Below, piece after piece: positions 36,391-47,636 of a stretch of 64,000 nt of DNA. The stretch's first letter is position 1. Every line of letters begins with the position of its first letter. This DNA comes from Margaritifera margaritifera (Eukaryota; Mollusca; Bivalvia; Unionida; Margaritiferidae). Both the position numbers and the translations under genes were made by a program. The notes below the pieces were generated by a model. The model made no database searches and was not told the DNA's origin. It worked only from the letters and a program-made list of their open reading frames with translations. The stretch spans positions 2,594,501-2,658,500 of the forward strand of contig JAQPZY010001579.1 of NCBI GenBank assembly GCA_029931535.1, given 5' to 3'.

Positions 36391-36450
36391 ATGTTGTTTA
36401 AGAGCAGAGAAACCAGATGGCCACATGCCCTGACACAATATCGTCTACGA

Positions 36451-38228
36451 CTAGTGCTGTTTTGTTAGCATCGTGGTCTTCGGCTTCTTTGCATGCAGGC
36501 ACTGCCTGCAGCTTTTATGTGGTGCTGGTTTGTGCAAGTACATCTTGCAAAGATGTGTCACCTCGTGCTTTGTAGGTTGCACTTGTGGTGTGATAGCATT
36601 GCTGGTGGTGCTTGGCATCCTTCTTGAATTAACATTGACGTTGGTGCCTAGCACCATGTCTGCTGCCACGACAATTTGGTTGTTGGAACCCGCATAAGTG
36701 CCAGTGCAAAGATCCATGTTGCTTGGAATCATGTAGAGGCCACCACCCAGCTTGCTTCTGGTACAATGGAGCACAACTTGGTAATTTTTTATCGACTTTG
36801 GGAGGTCTTCATGGGCAGCCATATCTTCAACATTTGTGATAAACTTTTTGGTCAACATTTTACTTTGCGCACCTAAGATTCCCCACACATATACCCAAAT
36901 GCTATCGTTAAGACCCTCCATACCAGCGCATGTAAAGCCTTGCAACTTGTCCAGCATAAAATATGCAAAGCCATTGCTAGACCCACTGTCCTGTGTGATA
37001 TGGTCAGTGTGCATCTTTTTATTAGTTGTCTGTTCTGTAAATGATTATCGGCTGGATTCCATACAGCTGTGGCAAGTGGTATGTAGCCCAAATAGCTGCC
37101 ATAGGTATATATCGTACCCAGGCTGTTGTTTTCACTGTGCTTCTGCTGCCAGTCTGAGTTCTTATCCACACCACACTTGTTGCAAAAGCACTCGTAGTTT
37201 GTTATGTCGATAGCGTTGTCAAATGCGTTCCATCCTGTTTGGGCTGGAAGGGTTCACTGCATCTGGTTGAAGATCTTTGTCATCTGATTGTAAGCTTGAA
37301 ACTGGGAAAAGCCACTTCACTGCCATATGAACACTGATGCCACAACCAGTGGTTGTGCTCCAGATTGTTAAGTTCAGCTGAGTTTGCCAAAACTGCTGCT
37401 TGTCAGTTATTCCTAGATTGATGCCAAACCAGTGGTCCACAACCATGTTCGATTCATTGTATGATAGCATGTACTTATTGGTTATGTCAATAAATTTGGC
37501 TTGGAATGAAACACCCTCTCGCACAAACACATTGGGGTTGAGCAACAATTCATGGATGCTTGCTCTCTCCATATCATAGTAGGCATAGACATTGCCGGTG
37601 CTATATTTCGCATCACTATTTAAGCAAAATGCTTGTGGCAGTACCAACATTCTCACAATATCATCGCTGGTTTTGACAATGAATGTTGTATTGACTAATC
37701 CTATAGTTGAGCCATTGGCTCTGGAACAGGTGATATACATGTGGTATACATGTAACGCTTTGAGAGATTTCATGCAGGCCAGGGATGGTGCAATGTTTCG
37801 GCTGAGCTTAGCAACAATGGATTTGTTGTGAGCTCAACCCCAGCCAGCCCGGCAGTAGAAGTCGCCATTACCAGACATAGACAAGGAATATGTATCATTG
37901 GTGCCGCCTGCCGATCCTGCGATCTACGAGAAAGATGGAGTATTGGCATATCACAAAACATGCATGACATTGACAAGGAATACAAACCACTGGTGCAAGA
38001 GTATCTGTGCATGGTTTAGATTGGAGTGGAACGAGAAAGGAAACATAGACATTGAGCACTGGGATCACCAGAGCACCCTAATCCAACCCACAAGCAGCTA
38101 GGGTTAATTGTGCTTTTGCTGTCAGAAAAACAGCCAAAGTAATCCTCTTGGGGAGTTTTGGGTGCGATTGCTACTACAATAATGACATTGTATTTGGTGA
38201 ATGTTTGCTCTGATAAACTTTCCGTCAA
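36451..38228 (-). pseudogene. structural-looking protein of the virus-like block (relic, minus strand)
   Basis: Long minus-strand open stretches lie at 38016-38228, 37219-37773 (184 codons) and 36451-37014 (187 codons) with little else open on that strand nearby. The middle piece has a beta-rich, Asn/Thr/Trp-containing texture (for example FVREGVSFQAKFIDITNKY, VVDHWFGINLGI) suggesting a jelly-roll or lectin-like fold. I cannot assign a family. The plus strand over the same stretch is also partly open, so strand choice rests on composition and length. Described only; no restored protein is attempted. Confidence 0.4.
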
Positions 38229-38639
38229 GGTATGTAGGGCCCTCGATCACAAATCTCACCAACAGAAAAAAAGTTAATTTTTAAAAAAATCGCTCTGCTG
38301 CATCACAGTAATCAGCCAGAAAAACAAAACAGTTGAGTTGCTGCACCTGTTCACAGGAGGCATGGTATTTGTGATTTTTGGTGAGTGTGTTGGCAGGTGT
38401 GTTTCCAGATCTAGTGAAATCAAGCAAACTGACATTTTCTTTGACATCACCATCGTTTTGCCAGTAAGCCACAGTGACAGGTTAGAGGTGCATGTTCACA
38501 GGGGAGCTAACCCTCCCACCCCTCCATATCAATTAAACTTTCATATCACACTAATTGTAGAAGAATTATAATGTTGATTTATCCAAAAGTACAAGATTTT
38601 TGCCTGTCAAAAATCACTGAGGCTGAAACCTCCCTATGT

Positions 38640-39170
38640 GCAAAGGCTGAACAATGACACTACCAAAAAAAAATACATGCATGCAGTAAACGCAGTGGAT
38701 GGCATGGACACCACACTGACAACTGTGTCTCTGGGCACCGGTGTGGTGGAGATTAAACTATTGTTAACAATGATTGTTGCCCCTATCACAATCATCCTTG
38801 ATATCACAGCTTTAAGCTGTGGTCTGATTTCTTTAGTTGAGAATTTTATCAGCCATTCCAACTATTCATGAAAGCAAAAAAGCCTGAAATCTGTGTCTTG
38901 TCTAAATATAAAAGCTCAACATGATCGCAGACCTCATAGCTAAGGTGCTACATGACAGTGCTGTCACTTAAGCAGAGTTTGAACTTGTCCAAAATGAAAT
39001 CGATAAATGCACAACCATGAAGAATGAAATACAGGCTGCATCGCACAAAGGCATATACACTTGGATTGTAATCGACAAAGTGGCAAAAAATGAGCTCATA
39101 GCTTGTGGAAGAGATGAAGCCTGTGAGTCGCTCATGAAAAGCTTGCTGGGGATTCATTATAAGCTGTGTA
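38640..39170 (+). pseudogene. small hydrophobic protein relic
   Basis: The frame at 38638-38871 reads AVNAVDGMDTTLTTVSLGTG, then a long hydrophobic run (LLLTMIVAPITIILDITALS). After frame changes a charged tail follows with FELVQNEIDKCTTMKNEIQ and ELIACGRDEACESLMKSLL (about 38978-39160). Hydrophobic hairpin followed by a charged helix is an organisation I recall from uncharacterised ORFs of invertebrate mobile DNA. No function is assigned. Confidence 0.45.
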
Positions 39171-39189
39171 TTGTTGTTTAAACATGATG

Positions 39190-41700
39190 GGCTTTCTGAT
39201 TCAAGAGCTATTCCTAGTGTACCTCCAGCATAAGATGCGGTTTTTCAATAACAAGGTGCTTCCGTCTTTCATCGAGTTTGCACTCTGTGGGGTCAACAGA
39301 TGCTAGACCTATTTGTGATGAGGCAGAACAACAAACTGTCCACTTTCTCTCTTCATTTCCCGACCCCAGAGGCATTGGCCATTAATGCCCTATCAATCAG
39401 CTGGGAGGGGATGTGAGCCTAAGCCTTCCCCCTAGCAGTTGTAATACCAAAACTAATCCAGAAGATGATGAGCAAGCAGCCGAGGTTGTCTGTATTCCAT
39501 CTATGTCTGGAAAAACTCCTTCATGCCTGGATCTTGTTAGGGATGCCCTGTGTGAAAAGGAGTTCTGCACTTCAATCATGGAGAGGATTTTGACAGCTTG
39601 AAGGCCCTTCACTCTGAATGTGTATGAGGGGAAGTGGCTCATTTTGATTGACTGGTGTCATGTTAATGATTAAGATCCCTTGTCAACAGGGACAAATCTG
39701 ATCTGATCTCATCCCAACATTTCACTCATTTAGGTACGGTTTGGTTTGATTTTTATGGGTTTAATACCATCTGTCAGCAGATTATAGGCTATACATGGAA
39801 GAACCACCGACCCATGGGTAGCTACTGGCAAGCTTTCTCACATATCCACATTGTCTGAGCTGAGACTTGAACCCACACAGGTTAGATGTCAGTGATGTGT
39901 AAAGGCAAGTGCATTAGACCAATTGACCACCCGGGGCCATTTCACCCAGGAACATGTCTTGAAAATCACCTCTACCATTTGCACAGAGAATCAAATTTCA
40001 GCCAGGAATTTCTTCACCTCTTGTGTCTCCTCAATAAAGCAGCGGATCTCTTTATCCTAACCCATCTGTTTATGAGACCACCTGAGATGATTATTCTATC
40101 CCAATGGCGGTCAAACCTTTTTTCCCTTGACCAGGCGATCCCAGTTAAAGTCTGCATGAGGTTCCAACTCAGCAAATGGAAGAATCCCCACATTTGGCTT
40201 ATGATGGGCATCCTGTTGCAGAATTAGCCACCAGAAATTACAATCTACACAGGCGCCAGCACAAAAGGCTTGGTGCTCATCTCCTGCCTGCCTTGTCAAG
40301 AAGTCAGTGAGGTTTGCCCCATTTAGGAGTGCTTATTGCACATCAGTCTCCTGGAGTTGAAGGCCATAGGGAATGGTTTTAAATCGTGTCAGGAGATGCT
40401 GTTTGGTCAGGGCATTTTCATTTTATTCAACAACTTGACTGTCAGTTATATCAGAAGGCAAAGGAGAATAAAGTCCCCAGATCTCTGCCTTCTGGTTTGG
40501 GATTTTCACAGGTGATGTCATCGACAAATTGACATCCAAGTCTGCCACGTCCTGGTGGAAGTAGCCAATTCACACCAAATGGTCCATTCATCCCTTGGTC
40601 TCCAGTGGAATCTGCACCCACTGGGGTAGACCGCTTGTGGATCATATTTATGATGGGGTGGAATGCAAACCTCTCGAACATCAACTCTCCAGTCCCTGAT
40701 CCAAAAGTCTGGGAAGTCATTGCTATTTCCATGAACTGGAAATGTCTTGATATATATATACGCTTTTGCCCCAACCCCTCTGATCTCCAAAATCTTGTGA
40801 AAAGCAAGGTAATCATAGTGCCATGTCATCCTGATTGCTTCATTCAGGTGGAAAAAATCATGGAGTAATGATCTATTGAACATAGCTGCAGAGATTGCCA
40901 TGTCACCTGGTCAAACAACTATGAATGCAGGCTTTCCATACAGACTTGTAGATGCTGAACATGCATGCTTGGCTCATGTCAAGCAAACATATCAGAAAGA
41001 AACGGTTCTCAGAACAAGTGGTGGACAGAATTGCTCCGACAAGGAGGTCCATCACTTTGAAAGCCTGTGAGGGGAAATGGAGAGTTTTCTTCCAGGGGTA
41101 CAAGTGGAAACACATCTTTCTGAAGTTGTACCTAAAGCAAACTGAATCGATTAGAAGAGGGTGATCTCACTTGTACTTTCAGCTCAAAGAAGGAAGATAT
41201 GCGATTTCTGCTCAAGCTCAGTCATCCTGGATACAGTGGTTTTTTCCTCTAAACCTGCATGGAACTAACCCAAGATCAGATGAAGTTCTTGCAGCTCACG
41301 AGGTTACGCCGGTTGCCACTAGCATAGCATATGAGCGCAAATGCTCTCTAACTTGATCTTCTAAGCTATGGAATGGAGATCAGAGACATCCTGGTGCTTG
41401 TACCTCTGAGACTATTGATTCCATGTATAAGGCATGAGCTAACCCATATCATATCTCACATAACTTAAAGATGCTTCACATACATTAGGAGACCAGAGAC
41501 AGGGTAAGGGGATGTACCTCCCTTCTTCTTTGGCCTATTCTCTTAGCATATTATTATTGGGTAACATATTTGAAGAAAAAAAAACAAGTTTTAAAGTAAA
41601 ATATGTTTCTTTGATAATATGTACCTGATGATAATACGAACACACCATCCCATGCTTTCCCTCCAGTTACATAACTGGAAGAGTATTCACATCTGCTCCA
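39190..41700 (+). mobile_element. DIRS-like retrotransposon fragments, copy C (two joined pieces)
   Basis: From 39220 to 39670 the order is RNase H tail then recombinase start (LSTFSLHFPTPEALAINALS, then the 'AWDLVRDALCEKEF'-type region). At about 39683 the sequence jumps back to the end of the RT (SDLIPTFHSF-like, then FLHLLCLLNKAADLF at 40000-40060) and continues through RNase H (40330-40480) and recombinase (40960-41360). Two copies, or one rearranged copy, are therefore joined. A SINE sits at 39736-39938. A possible terminus with TATTATCAT-type sequence lies at 41550-41640. Confidence 0.65.
39736..39938 (-). mobile_element. tRNA-derived SINE, near full length
   Basis: On the minus strand it starts with CCGGGTGGTCAATTGGTCTA ATGCAC (A box TGGTCTAATGCAC), followed about 45 bp later by GGTTCAAGTCTC (B box). 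It ends in an A/T-rich tail (AAAAATCAAACCAAA by minus-strand reading). The tRNA-like head and 200-bp length fit a SINE. It interrupts DIRS copy C. Confidence 0.75.
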
Positions 41701-42010
41701 GTTGTAACTAATGATGGATTTGATTTGACACCAAGCCCTCAATCCAGTGGGAGACCACTCTCATCTGACTTCCACCTTGGCAAGCAGACAACTTTTAGTT
41801 TGGGAGGGTTGGATTTGTAAGTTAGTAAAAGTACTCTTAACATGTTATGATCAGCTTTCTCAGTTAAACATTTTTCTTGAAAAATTGGTTTCCTTTTTTC
41901 ATTACCTGTATTTTGTAGAAAAGGCGGGACATTAAATTGAGGCATCCTTCCATCCCACTTTAATTTCCACACTATCCCTTAATTGTCAGTAGGATTTAAA
42001 TCAGATTTGG
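41700..42010. other. HAT1 intron, nothing recognised
   Basis: No gene; AT-rich. Confidence 0.4.
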
Positions 42011-42640
42011 TTTGCAGCTAGATGTTGTTGAAACCTTGGCTGAATTTGATTTTCAGCATTCTACATCATTGTTTATCAGAATTATAAGCCCTGATTGTTG
42101 AACCCACACACTTTTTAATTTCATACAGTAACACTATTAATTATTATTAGATTTGAACCAAATTTGGTGGGCTGCTTGATATTGGTGAAACCTTGGCAGA
42201 TATTGATTGTCAGTTTTCTATATCATTTATATCAGAGTTATAGCCCCAGATTATCAGACCCACCCACTTTCTTTTCTGCACAATAAATCCCTTGATTATT
42301 ATTTGGCATGCTGCTTGATGAGACTTTGGCTGAGTTGTCAGCATTCTACATTTTTGTTTAGCCAAGTTATTTTCCCTGATTGTCAGACCCATCCACTTTC
42401 ATTTCCTCAAATTAACGTTCTTAATTGGATTTCATTTGTATTTGGTATGCAGCTTGATTTTCATGAAACCTTGGTTGAATTTGATGTCAGTATTCTGCAT
42501 GATTTAGAAGAGTTGTAGCCCTTGATTGTCAGACTTGTCCACTTTCATTTATGCACAGTAACTCCCATTATTATTGAATTCTAAGCAGATTATTTTACGC
42601 ACCTTGATATTAATGAGGCCAATGAAAATCAGGTGATATA
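42010..42640. repeat. ~135-bp diverged tandem repeat, about five units
   Basis: Each unit has GCTTGAT.TT..TGAAACCTTGG, CTGA.TTTGATT.TCAGCATTC, ATATCA.AGTTATAGCCC and GATTGTCAGACCCACCCACT TTC. This is a different unit from the 20.9-22.9 kb array. Confidence 0.75.
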
Positions 42641-42644
42641 AATT

Positions 42645-44029
42645 CCTGGAATTTGCTTGTGTTTTTTTTTTTTTTTAGTTCAGCTGAAGATGTGAATAAA
42701 CTTGACACCATACATGAATTAATAGATAATAAAATTTTTTTATTCAGCTGACCAAACCAGACTAGCTCAGATTGACTTCAGCTGTCCAAAGCAAGTTTTA
42801 CCAGCATTTGTCTTATCAGACCAGCACATATGTCAAATGCTAATCACTGGGCCCTGTAGTCAGTAAACTCTTTCAGGGCACACTCAAACTTAATTTTATG
42901 TCTGTCATAAACATATTATTCTTTAATGTTTTGTGAAGCAAATTGTCTATGTTCAACAGCCTTCTTGATTTGACTCATTTGCTACCTTCAAAACTTTTGT
43001 ATGAGAATTTATCTTGTTAAATTTATCAGCTATCTTAAATTGAGTTTGAGTGCACTCAAGTTGAGGAGTTTTGTGAATAGGGGGCCAGATGAGAATATGA
43101 TTAACTGTGTCAAATCCCCAGCAGTAAACAAGTATGTGCCAGAGTTCCTTCTGTTACATATGACCTCTGCTATTTGCATAAGTGTACTCATTACCATGAA
43201 ATATTTTTCAGTGATTCTTTTTTTTAAATTCCTACTTTATTTACCATTCAAAAATCAGGAGGCTGCGAGAATGAATGGTATGATATTGCACAGTTTTAAA
43301 ACAGTAAAATATTTACATGTCCAACAGTAATGTTTGAAATAGTACGAAAGGGAAAGAGCAGAGTTGTTCCTAATACACATTGTGCACTGAAGATACTGGA
43401 ATACAAACAGGAATACCTTTTAGTCCCATAGCACTGAGAAGGATTTGGTTTGGTTTGGTGTTTTACGGGCTAATTTTATGTCTCCGATCCCGCATGGCAT
43501 CTATAAGAAGGAACATACATGCATTTATATAATGAACCCTGCAGGTAATTTTATGCTCACAGATCCATGTTTCACATAATTATGGTGATGAATGTTGAAT
43601 ATAGGGAAGAGTTATTGGAAAAGAACTGGGTTGGACAAGTAAGTTAAGAACTGGTTATTGAAAAATTGTAGAATAAGGAAAATTTTTCTAAAATATGGAG
43701 GCCTGTTTCATGCAGCAGTGAAATGCATAAATTGGCAGTTACAAGAGTAAATGACTCCAAAGCATTGTTTTTCTGTGACATTTAGCATTCTTGTTTTCTT
43801 TATGTTTTCACCTACGACAGGCCTTCAAAAATTTCTGAAGAGAACCCTGGTCATGATGTTAAAGTTATAAAGGATTTTGTTTTCTGCTTAACAATTTAAC
43901 CTTTAACCAATTAGAAAGCTTGTCTGAGTCACAGATATTATCTTTGATGCCACTAACATAAAAGATGCATTTATTAGAATGAGGCAATGCAGTAAGGAGA
44001 TTCTCATTTGTACACATTCTCTTTTTTAG
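42645..44029. other. HAT1 intron, possible SINE tail at 43448-43500
   Basis: Non-coding. TTTGGTTTGGTTTGGTGTTT at about 43448-43467 resembles the T/G-rich tail phrase next to the SINE copies. No further structure is seen. Confidence 0.4.
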
Positions 44030-44136
44030 TCAGGTGCTCATTATGCCCCCATTTCAAAGACAAGGACATGGTGCCCAGCTGTTGCAGACTTTCTATAATG
44101 AATGCTACAGAAGGAAGGATATTCTGGATATTACAG
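44030..44136 (+). CDS. HAT1: histone acetyltransferase 1, internal exon d (acetyl-CoA loop)
   Basis: The acceptor CTTTTTTAG ends at 44029 and the donor GTTTGT starts at 44137. Phase is 2 in and 1 out. It encodes SQVLIMPPFQRQGHGAQLL and then a helix ending ILDIT. QRQGHG is the Q/RxxGxG/A pyrophosphate-binding loop of GNAT acetyltransferases (QGQGHG in vertebrate HAT1), so cofactor binding looks intact. The glycine-to-arginine change lies at a variable position of the loop. Confidence 0.95.
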
Positions 44137-45560
44137 GTTTGTAATTGACTCATTTTAGGGTAAAATATCCATCTTTGCAGATGCTGTTATAAACCAAGAA
44201 AAGTTGTATCCTTTATCCTGATCGTAAGGTGGTGCACATGTAGGGTAAAGTAGATGACTTGTTGCCAAGCACGTGAAAGAATTTTATGGATTATGGTATC
44301 TTGCCTGCCAGTTGTTTTTTTTTTATATCATCTCTGATCCAGTTTTCAAATAATGGCCTGTCCAGTCCCATTCTTCAATGACACTTATAATAGTATTCAT
44401 TCTGTTTATTATTTAACAGACAATCGTTGTAAAGAGTTTCTGATTGGTCAAAAGTTTGTACTCATCCAATGAATCTTTGTGTAATAGAAACTGATGGAAA
44501 TAAGTATGCATGCCAAACATGGCATCTTGAATTATCGATAGAGACATGGACACAAAAAGTTTGAATAAAGGTTTTAAAAATGTGTGGAAATGGGAATGAC
44601 TTGAACGCAAAGTCGATGGGAACGTAGTTGGTCAATTTGTAAGAAAACTGAACACCAGAGAACTAGCATTTTACGATCTTTGCCAGAAAGATTTGAACTA
44701 TTACGAAGGTTAGACGCTACTATTCATACTACAGTGACCTGCAGTGTTTTCTTCAGAATGCACAATTGTATGAATTCCCCCCTTAAAAATGAGAGATCAC
44801 ATGGAAATTGTGCACAGTTGAACCACTGTGAGCATAACTAAACCTGTAATGTTCATGACTATTAAACAAAGCTCAATTTGATCATGCAAGTACTTGACTT
44901 CTAGGTCAGCCACCATAATCAAACTCTTACTAAGTGACTTTTTGCAATTGAGCAGTGGGATGAATTTTATTGATTATCTAGTTATTAAAAGCATTTTACC
45001 TACTGCTCTTAGTAAGGTTGTACAATGGTGGATATGCAGTTTTTGGTATTTGCTGGGAATGTCTCAGCTGTTACATGTAGTTCAAATGCGTACGTCTAAG
45101 TGCAGATGTCATAACACATGATTACTGATAATGAAGATGAGCAACTAAGTTTTACTGCTATTCATTGAAAGTTATTTATCACACATATATAGGGGGTCTG
45201 TTCATAGATACTTTTCTAACATAACATTTTTTTCTACACCCCCCTCACCCCCTGAAAATGTCAAATTTCCACCGCTATTTGAAAATACTGGAAAAAAATT
45301 CGCCGAACACACTGTTGCCTGTAGTCATGAAATTTGGATGTAGATACATCATGAGAAATACTACATTTGTCAATCAAAACCAAGTCACTGTGACCAGTGT
45401 TCCATGCTCCAATGTGCTGCATTTACCTTTGCATGTAGCTAAGTTTCTTAGACACTGTTACTGCAGTGTTGTAACTTGATACTTAGGATATATCGTAGAC
45501 TAGGCTTTGCAATCCGTCATGCCACCATTGGTGGTTTTCTGGTTACTTTTGTGATTCACC
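44137..45560. other. HAT1 intron, nothing recognised
   Basis: No gene or element border. The last part of this short intron is occupied by the repeat below. Confidence 0.5.
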
Positions 45561-45639
45561 TCTTAGTTGGTTAATGGACCTTATGCCTGATAGTATTTTC
45601 ATGGCTTTTATATGCCAGTGTTAAGCCGAGCTTATTATG

Positions 45640-46640
45640 TTGTGGCATTCTGTCCATTCATCCATTGGTAATGGGATTTTCATGAAACTTTGCCCAAGTG
45701 TATAGCATATAGTATCCTTGTCTGGAGAGTAACTTTTGAACCAATGAAGATATTTTAATGAAACTTTGCCTTTTATATATCCTGACTTGGTAGTCTATTG
45801 CATATTCAGTCATACCCCCTGCCTCAAGATCAAGGTCACAACAAGGGGTGATGTAAGTCAATGACCTTTTTCCTTATCCAGGCTGTCACAATTTAACCCC
45901 TACAGATATTTTGATGAAACTTTAGCCATGTCCACACCTTGTCATATTCAAGTCCCAGGACCCTAGCTCGAAGGTAAAAGGTCAAGAGATGGTTATATCA
46001 TGTACCAGTACTCTGTTTCTTTTTTCAGTTGAAGATCCATCCGAAAATTTTCAACGATTAAGAGATTTTGTTGATGCAAAGAACTGTTCTAAGCTAGCAA
46101 GTTTCCAACCAAGGCATTTGCACAATGGCTTCTCAGAGGAAATGACCAGGGAGGCACAGGAAAAACTGAAACTGAGCAGGGTAAGTTTCCAATGATGAAT
46201 TAAGTTGTATTTTTACACTCTTGTCTTAAGTCAGGTGTATTATGTTATGGCCTTGTTCATCTGTTCATCCATCAGAATATATGTAAAACCACCGAAGATA
46301 TATTAATTTAACTTGAGCAATTGTATATCATGCATATAGACTGTGTTTCACATACCATTGCAATGCCACCTACATCGAAGTCTAGTTCGTGGCAAGGGAA
46401 AATGTAATTTTGTAACTTTGTTTTTCTCCAAAGTATAACTTTTGAACCACTGAAGATATTTTAATGCAACTTTAGCTGATTATATTTCATAAAGACCATA
46501 ACATCGGACCACTGAGGAGATTTTAATCAAACTTTGGCCCATTATATATTTTGACCTGACAAATAAATCATGTCTCAAGGTCAAGGTCACAAGGGGTAAT
46601 GCAAGTCATTAATCTCTTTACTTATCCAGGCTGTCATTTT
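45640..46640. repeat. 'GATATTTTRATGAAACTTTG' intermediate repeat on both sides of an exon
   Basis: Units with AACTTTTGAACCA.TGAAGAT, ATTTTAATG.AACTTTGCC, TTATATAT..TGAC and CAAGGTCAAGGTCACAA..GG to ACTTATCCAGGCTGTCA occur at about 45680-45960 and 46400-46640. The HAT1 exon at 46029-46180 lies between them. Similar phrases occur near 56050-56600. Confidence 0.7.
46029..46180 (+). CDS. HAT1: histone acetyltransferase 1, internal exon e (catalytic Glu-Asp)
   Basis: The acceptor TTTTTTCAG ends at 46028 and the donor GTAAGT starts at 46181. Phase is 1 in and 0 out. It starts VEDPSENFQRLRDFVDAKNC. The ED pair corresponds to human Glu276-Asp277, residues implicated in catalysis, and is preserved. 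The rest (GFSEEMTREAQEKLKLS) is the helical C-terminal extension that follows the GNAT core. Confidence 0.95.
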
Positions 46641-47630
46641 GTATATGCCTGCCATGAGGTGGAACATAGAATCTACTCTAAAACACATGATTGCGGAATT
46701 CATGCTAATTCCTAAAAATTCACTAAAAATGAACCGAATGTGTGCAAATTGAGCAAGATAATGGCATGCCCTAGCTGTGCTTACTTCGGTTTAGTAAATA
46801 ATCTGACAGATGTCAATCTGTCCATCCCGGTTTGCTTGGAATAATGGGAATTCAATGTATAGACCAATATTTGTCTCCACATGTGAGAAAATGTCAGGCT
46901 GAGTATCAAGTATAGTGAACCAGGATACAAAGTATCTGGTTAACCTCAGATGAATATGCTGTTGATGTCTGACTGGTGTATAGAGCAATCACTGCATTCA
47001 ATTTCCTGTTATATAATGTAACATAGACCAGTCTCAGCTTAAAGTTGCACACATGAGTTTGGCAGATCACAGTTTTGGTTCCCTTTAACACAATTAATAA
47101 AAGATGCATTCATAAAAGGAAAATTAGATTTTAATATCAGTAATACAATATCTGCTATTATTGCATTGCTTTCCTTTTCTGAGACACTAAGTCCCCCCTC
47201 CAAGCTAAATATTCCCTCCTCTAATTAGCAATTCGAGGCCCAGAATTGAAAAGGAAATGATCCCAGTCTGATTCCATAGTCCTGATCAACATATAGAATA
47301 TATTCTTCTATTTCCTTGGATTATGATGCGAGTACAAGTCAAGCATCCTGCTTGACAAATTTTGCCTCTGTTGCTGTCTTTAACTGTTTTCTCAGCCAAA
47401 CATATCCTTTTTTGTGTTGAGTCTTTTTCTCCCCAGTCTTTGCATTATTTATGTGTTTTTGTGTTCTTCTTTGCTGAAATTGAAGGGTTTTTGTACCTTG
47501 CTAAGCAAAGCAGTACTTCTTTCAATTGTTCCCCCTTTTTAGTACTGTGTCAGGGTAAGTATCACCTTCCCTTTTTTGGTTCCCGGTTATATTGTGTTTG
47601 TAAATTTTTCTCTTTCAGCACATTATAATA
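46641..47630. other. HAT1 intron, nothing recognised
   Basis: No gene. An 88-codon open frame at 47362-47628 is T-rich and probably chance. Confidence 0.45.
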
Positions 47631-47636
47631 TCGCAA

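Larger units (their letters stand above)
30600..39190. mobile_element. large relic of an unnamed multi-gene mobile or virus-like element
   Basis: This 8.5 kb carries interrupted coding sequence of a different character from the DIRS and hAT elements, on both strands. Plus strand: 32186-33160 and 33170-33760 (conserved-looking, unknown), 35300-36000 (coiled coil), 36010-36360 (membrane segment), 38650-39170 (small hydrophobic protein). Minus strand: 38228 down to 36451 (structural-looking protein). From memory, proteins of the coiled-coil plus membrane type and the small hydrophobic type recur as uncharacterised ORFs in cnidarian and molluscan genomes, which suggests a widespread mobile element. 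I considered a Polinton or adintovirus-like origin, but I see no polymerase B, integrase or packaging ATPase to support it. Every frame is broken. Confidence 0.45.

Noticed and set aside
30600..39190. Firm assignment to Polinton/Maverick
   Set aside because: No family B polymerase, retroviral-type integrase, packaging ATPase or long terminal inverted repeats could be recognised.
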